Source: G963422565 sp963422565
GTDB lineage: Bacteria > Pseudomonadota > Alphaproteobacteria > MPNO01
Assembly: GCA_963422565.1 (NCBI GenBank)
Contig: OY730228.1
Location: 3,348,001-3,412,000 of the forward strand
Reading direction: 5' to 3'
Length of the DNA stretch: 64,000 nucleotides
This document shows positions 41,386 to 49,342 of this stretch, piece after piece. Both the position numbers and the translations under genes were made by a program. Every line of letters starts with the position of its first letter. Position 1 is the first letter of the stretch. Under the pieces are notes generated by a model. That model did no database searches, was not told the origin of the DNA, and saw only the letters and a program-made list of their open reading frames with translations.

Positions 41386-42555
41386 TCAGCTCTCGTCACG
41401 GACCCGGTAGCGCTCGATCTTCGCCGGGTCGATCTCGATTCCCATGCCTGGTCCGTCGGGGACGATCAGCGCGCCGTCCCGCATCGACATCGGTGCGGCG
41501 ATCAGATCGTCCATGTAGTAGATCCCGCCGAGGCGGTCGCCGCGATGTCCGGCGGGGGTCGAGACCGGGATGACGCAGCCGAGCGTCACCGTCTCGGCCG
41601 CCGCGGCGAGCTGGAGATTGGCCAGGTTGCCGACACCGGTCTCGACCGAGCCGTTCACGTTGCAGACGAGCCCGGCCGCCCGGGCAACCGCCGCGACCTG
41701 CATCGCGCGGTAGAGCCCGCCTGGCTTGGTCGTGTAGATGGAGACGATGTCGGCGGCCCGGCGTTCGGCGATCTCGAGGACATCGCGCGCGGTCCATGCG
41801 CTCTCGTCGGCCATCAGCGGAACGTCCACCGCCCGGGCGACCTCGGCCATTCGATCGATGCCTTCGACCGGCTGCTCGGCATAGATCAGCCGGGCCGGCG
41901 CCATCGCCCGGATGGTCCGGATCGCTTCATGCGGGGTCCGGTAACCCTGGTTGGCGTCCGCGCATAGGGCAAGCCCCGGCCCCACCGCCTCGCGGACCCT
42001 GCGAACGATCTCGACATCGCGTTCGGCATCGACTCCGACCTTGATCTTGATCGTCTCGATACCTTCCGAGGCGACCCTGCGGCATTCCTCGACCGCCTCG
42101 TCGATCTCCAGCAGGCCGATCGAATGGGTCACCGGCACGGTGTCGCGCATCCGCCCGCCCAGCAGGACATGGACCGGGAGCTCGAGCGTCCTGCCGGCGA
42201 GGTCGTAGGCCGCCATTTCGACCGCCGCCTTGGCATAGGGATATCCCTTGATCGCGCGGTCCATTTCGCGATGGAGCGCCGCCGGCTGGGCCGGATCGAG
42301 GCCTCTGACGGCCGGTTCGAGGAAGCGTTCGATGACCAGCTTGGTGACCGTCGGCGATTCGCCGTAATAGCGCCCGTAATCGCCGCCCCAGTCCTTGAGA
42401 GAGGAGGCCTCTCCCCAACCCGCGATGCCGTTGGCGCCGGTCGCCTTGGCGAGGACATAGCCGCCGATCGGTTCGGTGAGCCCCGCCCAACGATGTTCTC
42501 TGCGGGTCGGCAGCGATACGTGGATCGTTTCGATGGCCTGGATGACGGTCGGCAT
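41386..42555 (-). CDS. Mandelate racemase/muconate-lactonizing enzyme-family protein
   Basis: 389-residue enolase-superfamily enzyme. The barrel residues of the muconate-lactonizing subgroup are complete: Lys170 and Lys172 (IKIKVG), metal ligands Asp200 (CADANQGY), Glu227 (YAEQPV) and Asp250 (MADESAW), and Lys277 (YTTKPGG). Reactions start by proton abstraction next to a carboxylate: cycloisomerisation, racemisation or syn-dehydration. The ATG at 42555 is used; the longer frame upstream is not similar to the family. Probably an operon with the creatinase-like gene, which could act on the product. Confidence 0.88.
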   Translation of the reverse strand: MPTVIQAIETIHVSLPTRREHRWAGLTEPIGGYVLAKATGANGIAGWGEASSLKDWGGDYGRYYGESPTVTKLVIERFLEPAVRGLDPAQPAALHREMDRAIKGYPYAKAAVEMAAYDLAGRTLELPVHVLLGGRMRDTVPVTHSIGLLEIDEAVEECRRVASEGIETIKIKVGVDAERDVEIVRRVREAVGPGLALCADANQGYRTPHEAIRTIRAMAPARLIYAEQPVEGIDRMAEVARAVDVPLMADESAWTARDVLEIAERRAADIVSIYTTKPGGLYRAMQVAAVARAAGLVCNVNGSVETGVGNLANLQLAAAAETVTLGCVIPVSTPAGHRGDRLGGIYYMDDLIAAPMSMRDGALIVPDGPGMGIEIDPAKIERYRVRDES

Positions 42556-42841
42556 GGCTCCCCTCCTCCTGCCTGCCCTATCGCGATTCGGCCGCGCGGC
42601 GCAAGACCGGGCGTTCGAGCGTGGCGACGGCCGGTTCGGGCCCGGAAGACCCGACACCCAGATCCGGAACCCGGTCACCGTCATCGACCGGCGGTGCGCT
42701 CTCCCGTTCCCGGAACGGCGCCACGCATAGCGCGTGCGGTCGGTTCCTCGATTCTTTCGGCCGCGTCGTCGGCGCGATGGCGGAACGGTCGGCCGGCTTG
42801 GTCTTCCCGGCCCGGAGGCAAGGGAACCCTTGCGGGGAAGA
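42556..42841. other. Non-coding stretch upstream of enolase-superfamily gene
   Basis: First part of a 497-base gap between divergent starts (42555 and 43053). Apart from the dispersed repeat at 42842-42972 I see no gene, RNA or promoter motif I can support here. Confidence 0.4.
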
Positions 42842-42972
42842 CCCCCCATCCCGACCCCTTCCCTCAAGGGGGGAGGAGTGAGAAAGGGCGGGCGCGAACC
42901 CGCTCCCTCTGAGACGGAGGGGCAGGGTCGTCGTCCAGCCGGTCGCGGTCTCCGCAACGAGAATTGCCGGTC
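42842..42972 (+). repeat. Dispersed repeat, copy A
   Basis: About 130 bases, from CCCCCCATCCCGACCCCTTCC through AGTGAGAAAGGGCGGGCG and GGAGGGGCAGGGTCG to AATTGCCGGTCGG. It aligns along its whole length with 56302-56433. It contains two GC-rich hairpin halves and does not code. Ends about 80 bases before the glyoxalase II start. Confidence 0.75.
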
Positions 42973-43052
42973 GGGGCGCGCCGGCTTGTGCGGGACGGAT
43001 GTTTTGCTACTCTGTTACCGTCTTCGAGTCCCGATCCAGACGCTGGAGAGCT

Positions 43053-43823
43053 ATGTCGACGCTCGAAATCCATCAGATCCCCACGCGCACCGACAACTAT
43101 GTCTACATCCTGCGCGAGTCCTCGTCCGGAAAGGCGGCGGTCGTCGATCCCTCCGACGCCCGACCGGTGTTCGACGCGCTCGACACGCTGGGGTGGGAGC
43201 TCACCCATGTGCTCGCGACTCATCATCACGACGACCATGTCGGCGGGGTACCGGAGATCAAGGCGCGCTTTGGCTGCACCGTGGTCGGACCGCGCGCCGA
43301 CCGCGACCGCATTCCCGGCATCGATGTCGAGGTCGGCGACGGCGACGGCTACGTCCTCTACGAGGCCGAGGCGCGGGTCTTCGACACCCCTGGCCATACG
43401 AGAGGCCATATCGCCTACTGGTTCCCCGAATCGAAGGCGCTGTTCTGCGGCGATACGCTGTTCGCGCTCGGCTGCGGCCGCCTGTTCGAGGGAACCGCGG
43501 CGCAGATGTGGACCTCGCTGTCCAAGTTCAAGCCGCTGCCCGATGATACCATGGTCTACTGCGCTCACGAATATACCCAGGCGAACGCCAGGTTCGCTGT
43601 GACCGTCGAGCCGGACAATGTGGAGCTCGCCGCCTACAGGGACGAGATCGACCGCAAACGGGCGGCCGGTGAACGCACGGTTCCGTCGCAGCTCGGGCTC
43701 GAACGGCGCACCAACCCGTTTCTGCGCGCGGATGTTCCGGATCTGGTGCGCGCCATCGGCATGGAGGGCAGGACCCCGGTTGAGGTCTTCGCCGAGGTGC
43801 GCGGCCGCAAGGACAATTTCTGA
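43053..43823 (+). CDS. gloB: Hydroxyacylglutathione hydrolase (glyoxalase II)
   Basis: 256-residue metallo-beta-lactamase-fold hydrolase. The metal motif THHHDDH lies at residues 56-62. Further ligands are GHTRGH (near residue 115), the Asp in FCGDTLF (near 134) and the His in YCAHEYT (near 173). The C-terminal HAGH domain, with residues binding glutathione (LGLERRTNPFLR), is present. It cleaves S-D-lactoylglutathione to lactate and glutathione in methylglyoxal detoxification. The ATG at 43053 is preceded by GGAGAG. Convergent with the glutathione S-transferase gene, 10 bases apart. Confidence 0.92.
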   Translation: MSTLEIHQIPTRTDNYVYILRESSSGKAAVVDPSDARPVFDALDTLGWELTHVLATHHHDDHVGGVPEIKARFGCTVVGPRADRDRIPGIDVEVGDGDGYVLYEAEARVFDTPGHTRGHIAYWFPESKALFCGDTLFALGCGRLFEGTAAQMWTSLSKFKPLPDDTMVYCAHEYTQANARFAVTVEPDNVELAAYRDEIDRKRAAGERTVPSQLGLERRTNPFLRADVPDLVRAIGMEGRTPVEVFAEVRGRKDNF

Positions 43824-43833
43824 TCGGCTGCGG

Positions 43834-44439
43834 TCACGCCTCCCAGGCAGACTGCAAGGGGGGGCGGGCCGACAGACGCGCGACATAGGCCGCGAGGTTC
43901 GGCAGGTCCGACATGTCGATTCCGAAGCGCTGGGCGGTGCAGCAGGAATGCCCGGTCATGATGTCGGCGCCGCTGAAGGCGCCGGCGAGATACTCCCGGC
44001 CCTCCAAGCCGACATCCACCGCCGTCAGCATCCGTGCGAGCAACCGCTTCGCCCGATCGACATTGATCTGATTGCGGCGCTCTTCCGGCAGCAGGACGGT
44101 CTCGACGACGATGGTGTTGATCGGCGGCATGATCATGCCTTCGGCATAGTGCAGCCATTGGAGATAGGCGGCGAAGTCGGGACCGTCCGAATCCGGTACC
44201 AGCCGCCCGCGGCCGTATCTCTCCAGAACGTACTGAACGATAGCGCCCGATTCGAAGAGTCTGACATCGCCGTCCTCGAGGACCGGAACGCGCCCGAGCG
44301 GATGCCGTGCCAGATGCTCCGGCGCGCGCAGGGCGGCCTCTCCGAGTTTGAAACGCTCGAGCTCGTAGGGGATGCCGAGCTCGTTGAGCAGCCAGACGAC
44401 GCGGACGGCGCGGGTATAGGGCGCGTAATAGACCTTCAT
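43834..44439 (-). CDS. Glutathione S-transferase-family protein
   Basis: 201-residue GST. The N-terminal thioredoxin-fold domain holds YYAPYTRAVRVVWLLNELGIPYE (in parts, residues 4-26), the cis-Pro loop GRVPVLEDGD (49-58) and the gamma-Glu-binding LFESGAIVQYV (61-71). The helical C-terminal domain follows. The ATG at 44439 overlaps the stop of the deiodinase-like gene (ATGA), so translation is coupled. In a dehalogenating context GSTs can remove halide by glutathione substitution or supply thiol reductant (as the tetrachlorohydroquinone dehalogenase PcpC does); that role is inference from the operon. Confidence 0.88.
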   Translation of the reverse strand: MKVYYAPYTRAVRVVWLLNELGIPYELERFKLGEAALRAPEHLARHPLGRVPVLEDGDVRLFESGAIVQYVLERYGRGRLVPDSDGPDFAAYLQWLHYAEGMIMPPINTIVVETVLLPEERRNQINVDRAKRLLARMLTAVDVGLEGREYLAGAFSGADIMTGHSCCTAQRFGIDMSDLPNLAAYVARLSARPPLQSAWEA

Positions 44440-45218
44440 GCGACCGGTTCACTCGTAATCTGTGGCCCCCGGAGCCTATCGGCGATCGCTGTCCCACCGG
44501 CGACAGGAAGACCGGACGCCCGATCAACCGAACCGCCGGCGATCTGATCTTCGATCGCGGCTTCCCAGGAGTCGGGATCGAAGCCGAACGGACCAGGTTC
44601 TCCAGTGTAGGCGACGCGCCCCGCGCGGTCGACGACGAACAGTCGGATCGGCGTCGCGATATATTTCTCTTCCACGTCGTTGCCGATCCGGTCGATCAGC
44701 AGCGGCATCCGGATATCCATCGCCGTGCGGCAGACGGCGGCGACCTCGGTGCGTTCGGCATCGGTCCTGGGCTCGTCGAAATGGATGTTCTGCTCCAGGT
44801 TCTCCGGTACCCGCCAGCCGTCGTCGGGATGGGCTTCCCGGATATAGACCGCGAAGAAGCGAATGTCCGAATGCTTATGGCGTTCGTAGATCTCGTTCAG
44901 GCGCACGGCCCAACTGCGATAGGGGGGTCAGGTATAGGAGCCGAAGACGAGCGCGACGGGCGCGCCCCGCAGCGCCGACAGCCGAACCCGATCGCCGGTG
45001 CGGCGGCCGTCCGCGCCCAGCATGTCGAGCTCGAAATCCGGGGCTTCGGTTCCGGGCTGCGGCACCTTCGCCAACCGCTCGCGGCGCCAGACCTGATAGG
45101 CGTCGAATTCCCCCTCGGTGATGTCCGAGATCGACAGCCACATCTTCTTGCGTTCTTCGAACGTCATCTCGGCGCCCTTCATCGCCCGTTCCTCGAGCGT
45201 CGGTTCGCGGTTGCTCAT
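44436..45218 (-). CDS. Iodothyronine deiodinase-like selenoprotein (UGA read as selenocysteine)
   Basis: 260-residue protein if the TGA at 44930-44928 (codon 97) is read through. The residues around it are LVFGSYT-UGA-PPYRSWAVRL. Animal deiodinases have GSCT-Sec-PPF at this point, with Sec as the catalytic residue. The reading frame continues on without break for 163 residues and keeps the diagnostic deiodinase block VYIREAHPDDGW (near residues 123-134), then RMPLLIDRIGNDVEEKYIATPIRLFVVD-type thioredoxin-fold text. The N-terminal ~60 residues are a helical region unlike the animal membrane anchor. It starts by ATGA overlap after the iron-sulfur gene and ends by ATGA overlap with the GST gene. 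Expected chemistry: selenol-based reductive removal of halogen, or a peroxiredoxin-like reaction. A nonsense mutation of a Cys enzyme is the alternative. Confidence 0.82.
44895..44914 (-). promoter_or_regulatory. Candidate bacterial SECIS hairpin
   Basis: In the mRNA, starting 14 bases after the UGA: 5' arm GUUGGGC, loop CGUGC, 3' arm GCCUGAAC with one bulged G and a G-U pair. The loop begins 21 bases after UGA and has G as its second base, which fits the loose bacterial SECIS rule (small apical loop 16-37 bases downstream with G in the first two positions). A shorter alternative is CGCA/UGCG with a 9-base loop starting GU. Drawn by eye; no folding energy computed. Confidence 0.45.
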
Positions 45219-46315
45219 TCGGTTCGATCCTCGTCCGATGCAAAGCCGCCGGATAGAATCACGGCGGCTCGCCCGGTGTCAAACTCGGCGGGCCGCCGTC
45301 CGCCCGCCACGGTCGGCACTGGTCGGCACTGGTCGGGCGCGTCCGGCGCGATCGGCGGATCGCCTTCGGTGCCGTAATCGAACGCCTCGTAATTCATCTC
45401 GGTGCGGGCTTCGATCAACGCCAGCAGCCCCTCCGCGTCCTTGGCGGCGCGAATGTCGCGCGCGGTCGGCTTGAAGGCGTCGGCAAACGCGCTCTTGACG
45501 TTGAACGGGCAGACCATCAGGCAGATCTTGGAGCCATAGAGCTTGTGGAACCAGGGCTCGCACGACGGCCGGTCCACGATCCACCGCTCGACGCCCGCGA
45601 CCGTCCGTTTGTCCGCCTTGATCGCGTCGCCCGGACAGAAACGGGTGCAGATGCCGCAGGAAGCTCAGACCTCGTCGATTCCCAGCTCCTTAGGTCCGTC
45701 GAGCGCGAGCGGCAAGTCGGTGGTCACTGCACCCAGCCGGAAGGAGGATCCGAGATCGGGGGAGATCAACGAACCATGCTTGCCGAGCTCGCCCAACCCA
45801 GCCAGCCAGGCGAACGGGACCAGCGGAATGTCCCCGCCATTGGCCTGCATCCGCGCGCGGTAGCCGAGCCCGCCGATCTGATGCGCGAGACGCAGCCCGA
45901 GATCGTCGAGACGGTAATAGATGCGGTGCACCTCGTCCGAAGACTTCGGGCCGATATCGGCCATGTAGTCGTATTTCATCGCCATGGCGAAGACGATCAC
46001 CGCGCTATGGTCCGGTTGTTCCTCCTGCGCGAAGGTAAACCGCTCGTCATAGCCGGCGATCCCGACCGCACCGGCGCCCTGATCGAGCACCCAGGACTTG
46101 ATCCAGCGCGCGGTCTCCTCCGGGTCCCGCGGCCGGTCGCGGACCGGGTTGACCGGGGTATCGCGCTGCGAGAACAAGATGTGGTCGCGGATGTAGAGAT
46201 GGTGCTTCGCCGGCGGCGGGAACCGTTTGCGGAACCGGGCGGCCCGCGCGACATCGACTCCGCCGACCCGCACGCGGGCCGGCCGCTCGGCATTCGTGAT
46301 GTCCGGCTTCCCCAT
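45215..46315 (-). CDS. Reductive-dehalogenase-like iron-sulfur protein, putative selenoprotein
   Basis: 366-residue protein if TGA at 45667-45665 (codon 217) is read through. Before it, FAWLAGLGELGKHGSLISPD and FRLGAVTTDLPL match the cobalamin-domain text of RdhA reductive dehalogenases and, more distantly, QueG. Then comes V-UGA-ASCGICTRFCPGDAI: a 4Fe-4S motif CxxCxxCxxxCP whose first Cys is UGA (Cys220, Cys223, Cys227 follow). A second cluster region, PSCEPWFHKLYGSKICLMVCPFN in parts, has Ser where a fourth Cys is usual. The frame is continuous on both sides. No Tat signal, so cytoplasmic, like catabolic RdhA. First gene of the operon; GGGAGGGAGAAGG precedes the ATG. Alternative: an inactivated gene with a nonsense codon. 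Confidence 0.68.
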
Positions 46316-46439
46316 CGCCTTCTCCCTCCCGCCCCGCGACAGTGCAACGCCGCGGCGGGGCGTGGAAGCCTGTTTTCCGTCCGCCGACCTGTGGCATCAT
46401 GGCGCCCGTCAGCGCGAGAACGATTGGGGAGGGGCGGCG

Positions 46440-48077
46440 ATGGGTCAGCCGGAGCGTCGTTACGCCGACTTGCAGGAGCATCTGGAGGCGCTCGACGCCG
46501 CCGGGCTGTTGCTCACGATCGACGCGCCAGTCAACAAGGATACCGAAATGCACCCTCTGGTCCGTTGGCAGTTTCGCGGCGGGCTGGAGGAGCCGGAGCG
46601 CAAGGCATTCCTGTTCACCAACCCGACCGACAGCCGCGGACGCAGCTTCGACATCCCCGTCGTGATCGGCGCCCTCGCCGCCAACCGGGCCGTCTACAGC
46701 ACCGGGATGCGGGCAGAGATCACCGACATCCCAGGGCGCTGGGACCACGCCATCGCCAACCCGATCCCGCCTCGGCGGGTGAACCAGGGACCGTGCCAGG
46801 AAGTCGTGTTCGAGGGAAGCGCGCTGGTCGGGGACGGCAACGGTCTCGACTCCCTGCCCGTTCCGATCTCGACTCCGGGGTTCGACAGCGCGCCGACGCT
46901 TGCGGCCACCAACGTGATCACCCGCGACCCGGAGACGGGGATTCAGAACATGGGCACCTACCGCGCCGGTCTCAAGGCGCCCGACCGGCTTGTCGTCCGC
47001 ATGGCGACGCGGGTCGGCGGCGCGGGAGGCTATGTGCACTGGAAGAAGCGGAAGGCGCGGGGCGAAGATCTGCCCTGCGCGATCGTGCTCGGCTGTCCCC
47101 CGCCGGTCGCCTTCATGGGGCCGCAGAAGCTCCGGGTCGACCTCGACGAGATCGCGGTCGCGGGAGGCCTCGCCGGGGCGCCGATCAATGTGGTGCGCGC
47201 CCGGACCGTGGATCTTCTGGTGCCGGCCGAGGCCGAAATCGTGATCGAAGGAATGATCGCGACCGATCGGCTGGAGCCTGAGGGGCCGTTCGGCGAGAGC
47301 CATGGCCATGTGGCGCTGGAGGAATTCAACTTGCCGATGCGCGTGACCGCGATCACCCGCAAGGCGCGTCCGGTGCTTCCGTCCTATATCAGCCAGGTGG
47401 CGCCCAGCGAATCCTCCGTGATGAAGCGGGTCGCCTACGAACCTCTGTTCCTCGGCCATCTGCGCGATCATCTCGGGATCCGGTCCGTCACCGGCGTCGC
47501 ACTCCATGAGAAGCTGACCGGTCTGCTGCGGGTGACGATCGTGACGTTCGCGCGCGACGCTCCGAGAACCGAAATTTGGCGGGCGCTCTACGGGGCTGCG
47601 AGCTTCAAGGGGGATTGCGGCAAGATCTGCATCGCGGTCGACGACGACATCGACGCCGACAACGCCGACGCGCTGCTCTGGGCGCTGGCTTATCGCCATA
47701 ACCCGGCCGAGGACATCGCCGTCCTCCCGCATCGCGGCCAGGGCCACGGCCCCCGGCGCGAGCATGGCGGCGAAGAGGATTCGACGCTGCTCATCGATGC
47801 CACGATGAAATCGCCGATGCCGCCTCTCGCCTTGCCGTCGCGCGGCCATATGGAGGGTGCGCGGAAGTTGTGGGATCGGCTGGGGCTGCCCGCGCTCAAA
47901 CCGGAAGCCCCCTGGCACGGCTACGGTCTCGGAGACTGGAGCGAGGCATGGGAGCAGGCGGCCGCGCGGGCCGCCGCCGGCGACTATCTCGAGAACGGCC
48001 GGCTTACCGCGCGCCGGCAGCGCGGCGGGTTGGTCCCGGAGACGTCGGTGCGCGATGTCGAAGACGGGGATGGCTGA
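46440..48077 (+). CDS. UbiD-family prenylated-FMN decarboxylase (second copy)
   Basis: 545-residue UbiD-type enzyme, about 90 residues longer than the one at 15304 and not a recent duplicate. The E-R-E element is PEGPFGESHGH near residue 280, with both glutamates. NMGTYRAGLKAPDRLVVRM near residues 160-178 corresponds to the flavin-phosphate and Arg region. The ATG at 46440 follows GGGGAGGGGCGGCG. It is divergent from the putative selenoprotein operon (124-base gap) and overlaps the flavin-enzyme gene downstream by 8 bases. The substrate is likely an aromatic or conjugated acid; decarboxylation before or after dehalogenation is a speculation. Confidence 0.9.
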   Translation: MGQPERRYADLQEHLEALDAAGLLLTIDAPVNKDTEMHPLVRWQFRGGLEEPERKAFLFTNPTDSRGRSFDIPVVIGALAANRAVYSTGMRAEITDIPGRWDHAIANPIPPRRVNQGPCQEVVFEGSALVGDGNGLDSLPVPISTPGFDSAPTLAATNVITRDPETGIQNMGTYRAGLKAPDRLVVRMATRVGGAGGYVHWKKRKARGEDLPCAIVLGCPPPVAFMGPQKLRVDLDEIAVAGGLAGAPINVVRARTVDLLVPAEAEIVIEGMIATDRLEPEGPFGESHGHVALEEFNLPMRVTAITRKARPVLPSYISQVAPSESSVMKRVAYEPLFLGHLRDHLGIRSVTGVALHEKLTGLLRVTIVTFARDAPRTEIWRALYGAASFKGDCGKICIAVDDDIDADNADALLWALAYRHNPAEDIAVLPHRGQGHGPRREHGGEEDSTLLIDATMKSPMPPLALPSRGHMEGARKLWDRLGLPALKPEAPWHGYGLGDWSEAWEQAAARAAAGDYLENGRLTARRQRGGLVPETSVRDVEDGDG

Positions 48078-49275
48078 AATGGATGTCGCCGGGACGCGCG
48101 TCGACAAGCGGACGTTGCAGAACGAGCTGATCGCGCGGGCCGCCGGAATGGTCCCGGCGCTCCGCGCGCGGGCCTCGGAGGCCGAGGCCAACCGCACCAT
48201 CCCCGACGCCACCCACCGGGAGTTCGTCGAGGCCGGGTTCTACCGCATCTTTCAGCCTGCCCGCTGGGGCGGACTCGAATGCGCGTACCGCATGCTGGTC
48301 GACCTGGCCGGGGAGATCGGCCGCGGATGCGGCTCCAGCGCCTGGGTCTTCACCAACCTGGTGGCCCAGAGCTGGATCGTCGGTATGGGGCGGATACAGG
48401 CTCAGAGCGATGTCTGGGGCGGCGATCCCGGCGCGCTGATCGCCTCTGGCTTCGCGGTCAAGGGCGGCACCGCGAGGAGGATGGACGGCGGCCTGCTGCT
48501 CGACGGATTTTGGAGCTTCGTGAGCGGGGTCGACGTCTGCGACTGGCTCAATCTCCAGGTCTTTCTCCCCCGTCCCGAGGGGCCGCCCGAGCATCGCTTC
48601 GTCCTGGTCCCGATGACCGGGATCGAGGTGATCGACGACTGGAATGCCACGGGGCTGCTCGCGACCGGCAGCAAGTCTGTCCTGCTGAAAGAGGTGTTTG
48701 TCCCGGACTACCGGACCTTGCCTTCGGAAGCGCTCTCCGGATCGCGGTCTCTGAGCGCCGACGAGAACACGGCCCCGCTGTTCAGGCTCTCGCCCTGGTC
48801 GACAGGCACGCAGATTTTCTCCGGGCCCGCCTACGGCATCGCGCGCGGGGCGCTCGAGGATGTCGAGGAGGAGTTCGGCACGCGGGTGGGCGTGACCGGG
48901 GCGAAGCTGTCAGAGCTGCCGACCGCGCAGATCCGCGTCGCCGAGGCGGCGTCCGAGATCGACGCCGCGGGCGCGCTGCTGGTCCAGTGCGGCGAAGACT
49001 CGATGCGCTACGCCGAGGCGGATAGGCACCCCCCGCTCGCGGAGCGCGCCAAGTGGCGACGCAACAACGCCTATGCCACCCAGCTCTGCGTGCGTGCGGT
49101 CGAGCGCCTCTATCCGCTGATGGGCGCCCGGGGGCTCGACCGCGCCAGCCACTTCATGCGCGCCTGGCGCGATGTGCATGCGGTCTCGATGCAGATCACC
49201 CAGTCCTGGGACATCCAGTCCGTCAATGCCGGCCGCATCCGTTTCGGCCTGCCTTCGGTCGACCCCCGGCTGTGA
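48070..49275 (+). CDS. Acyl-CoA dehydrogenase-fold flavin monooxygenase/hydroxylase
   Basis: 401-residue protein of the acyl-CoA dehydrogenase superfamily, in the branch of two-component flavin hydroxylases (HpaH, HsaA, DszC-like). GFWSFVSGVDVCDWL near residues 145-159 is the typical active-site edge, and the usual CoA-dehydrogenase catalytic Glu context is absent. Such enzymes use FMNH2 from a separate reductase, not seen here. The ATG at 48070 overlaps the ubiD stop; an ATG at 48079 is possible. Decarboxylase plus hydroxylase fits degradation of an aromatic acid. Confidence 0.82.
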   Translation: MAEMDVAGTRVDKRTLQNELIARAAGMVPALRARASEAEANRTIPDATHREFVEAGFYRIFQPARWGGLECAYRMLVDLAGEIGRGCGSSAWVFTNLVAQSWIVGMGRIQAQSDVWGGDPGALIASGFAVKGGTARRMDGGLLLDGFWSFVSGVDVCDWLNLQVFLPRPEGPPEHRFVLVPMTGIEVIDDWNATGLLATGSKSVLLKEVFVPDYRTLPSEALSGSRSLSADENTAPLFRLSPWSTGTQIFSGPAYGIARGALEDVEEEFGTRVGVTGAKLSELPTAQIRVAEAASEIDAAGALLVQCGEDSMRYAEADRHPPLAERAKWRRNNAYATQLCVRAVERLYPLMGARGLDRASHFMRAWRDVHAVSMQITQSWDIQSVNAGRIRFGLPSVDPRL

Positions 49276-49342
49276 CGGCGTCCCGGTACTGGCCGAACGG
49301 TCTTCCTCGACCGGGCGTGCGGCGTCATGGGGAGGGGTCGCC

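Noticed and set aside
44436..46315. UGA reassigned to Trp or another amino acid genome-wide
   Set aside because: Many genes in the window end in TGA at sensible places (for example the overlaps at 45215, 63261 and 36648), so UGA is a normal stop here.
46047..48212. 721-codon minus-strand frame opposite the second ubiD
   Set aside because: Low-complexity, charged text with no recognisable domain; antisense shadow of ubiD.
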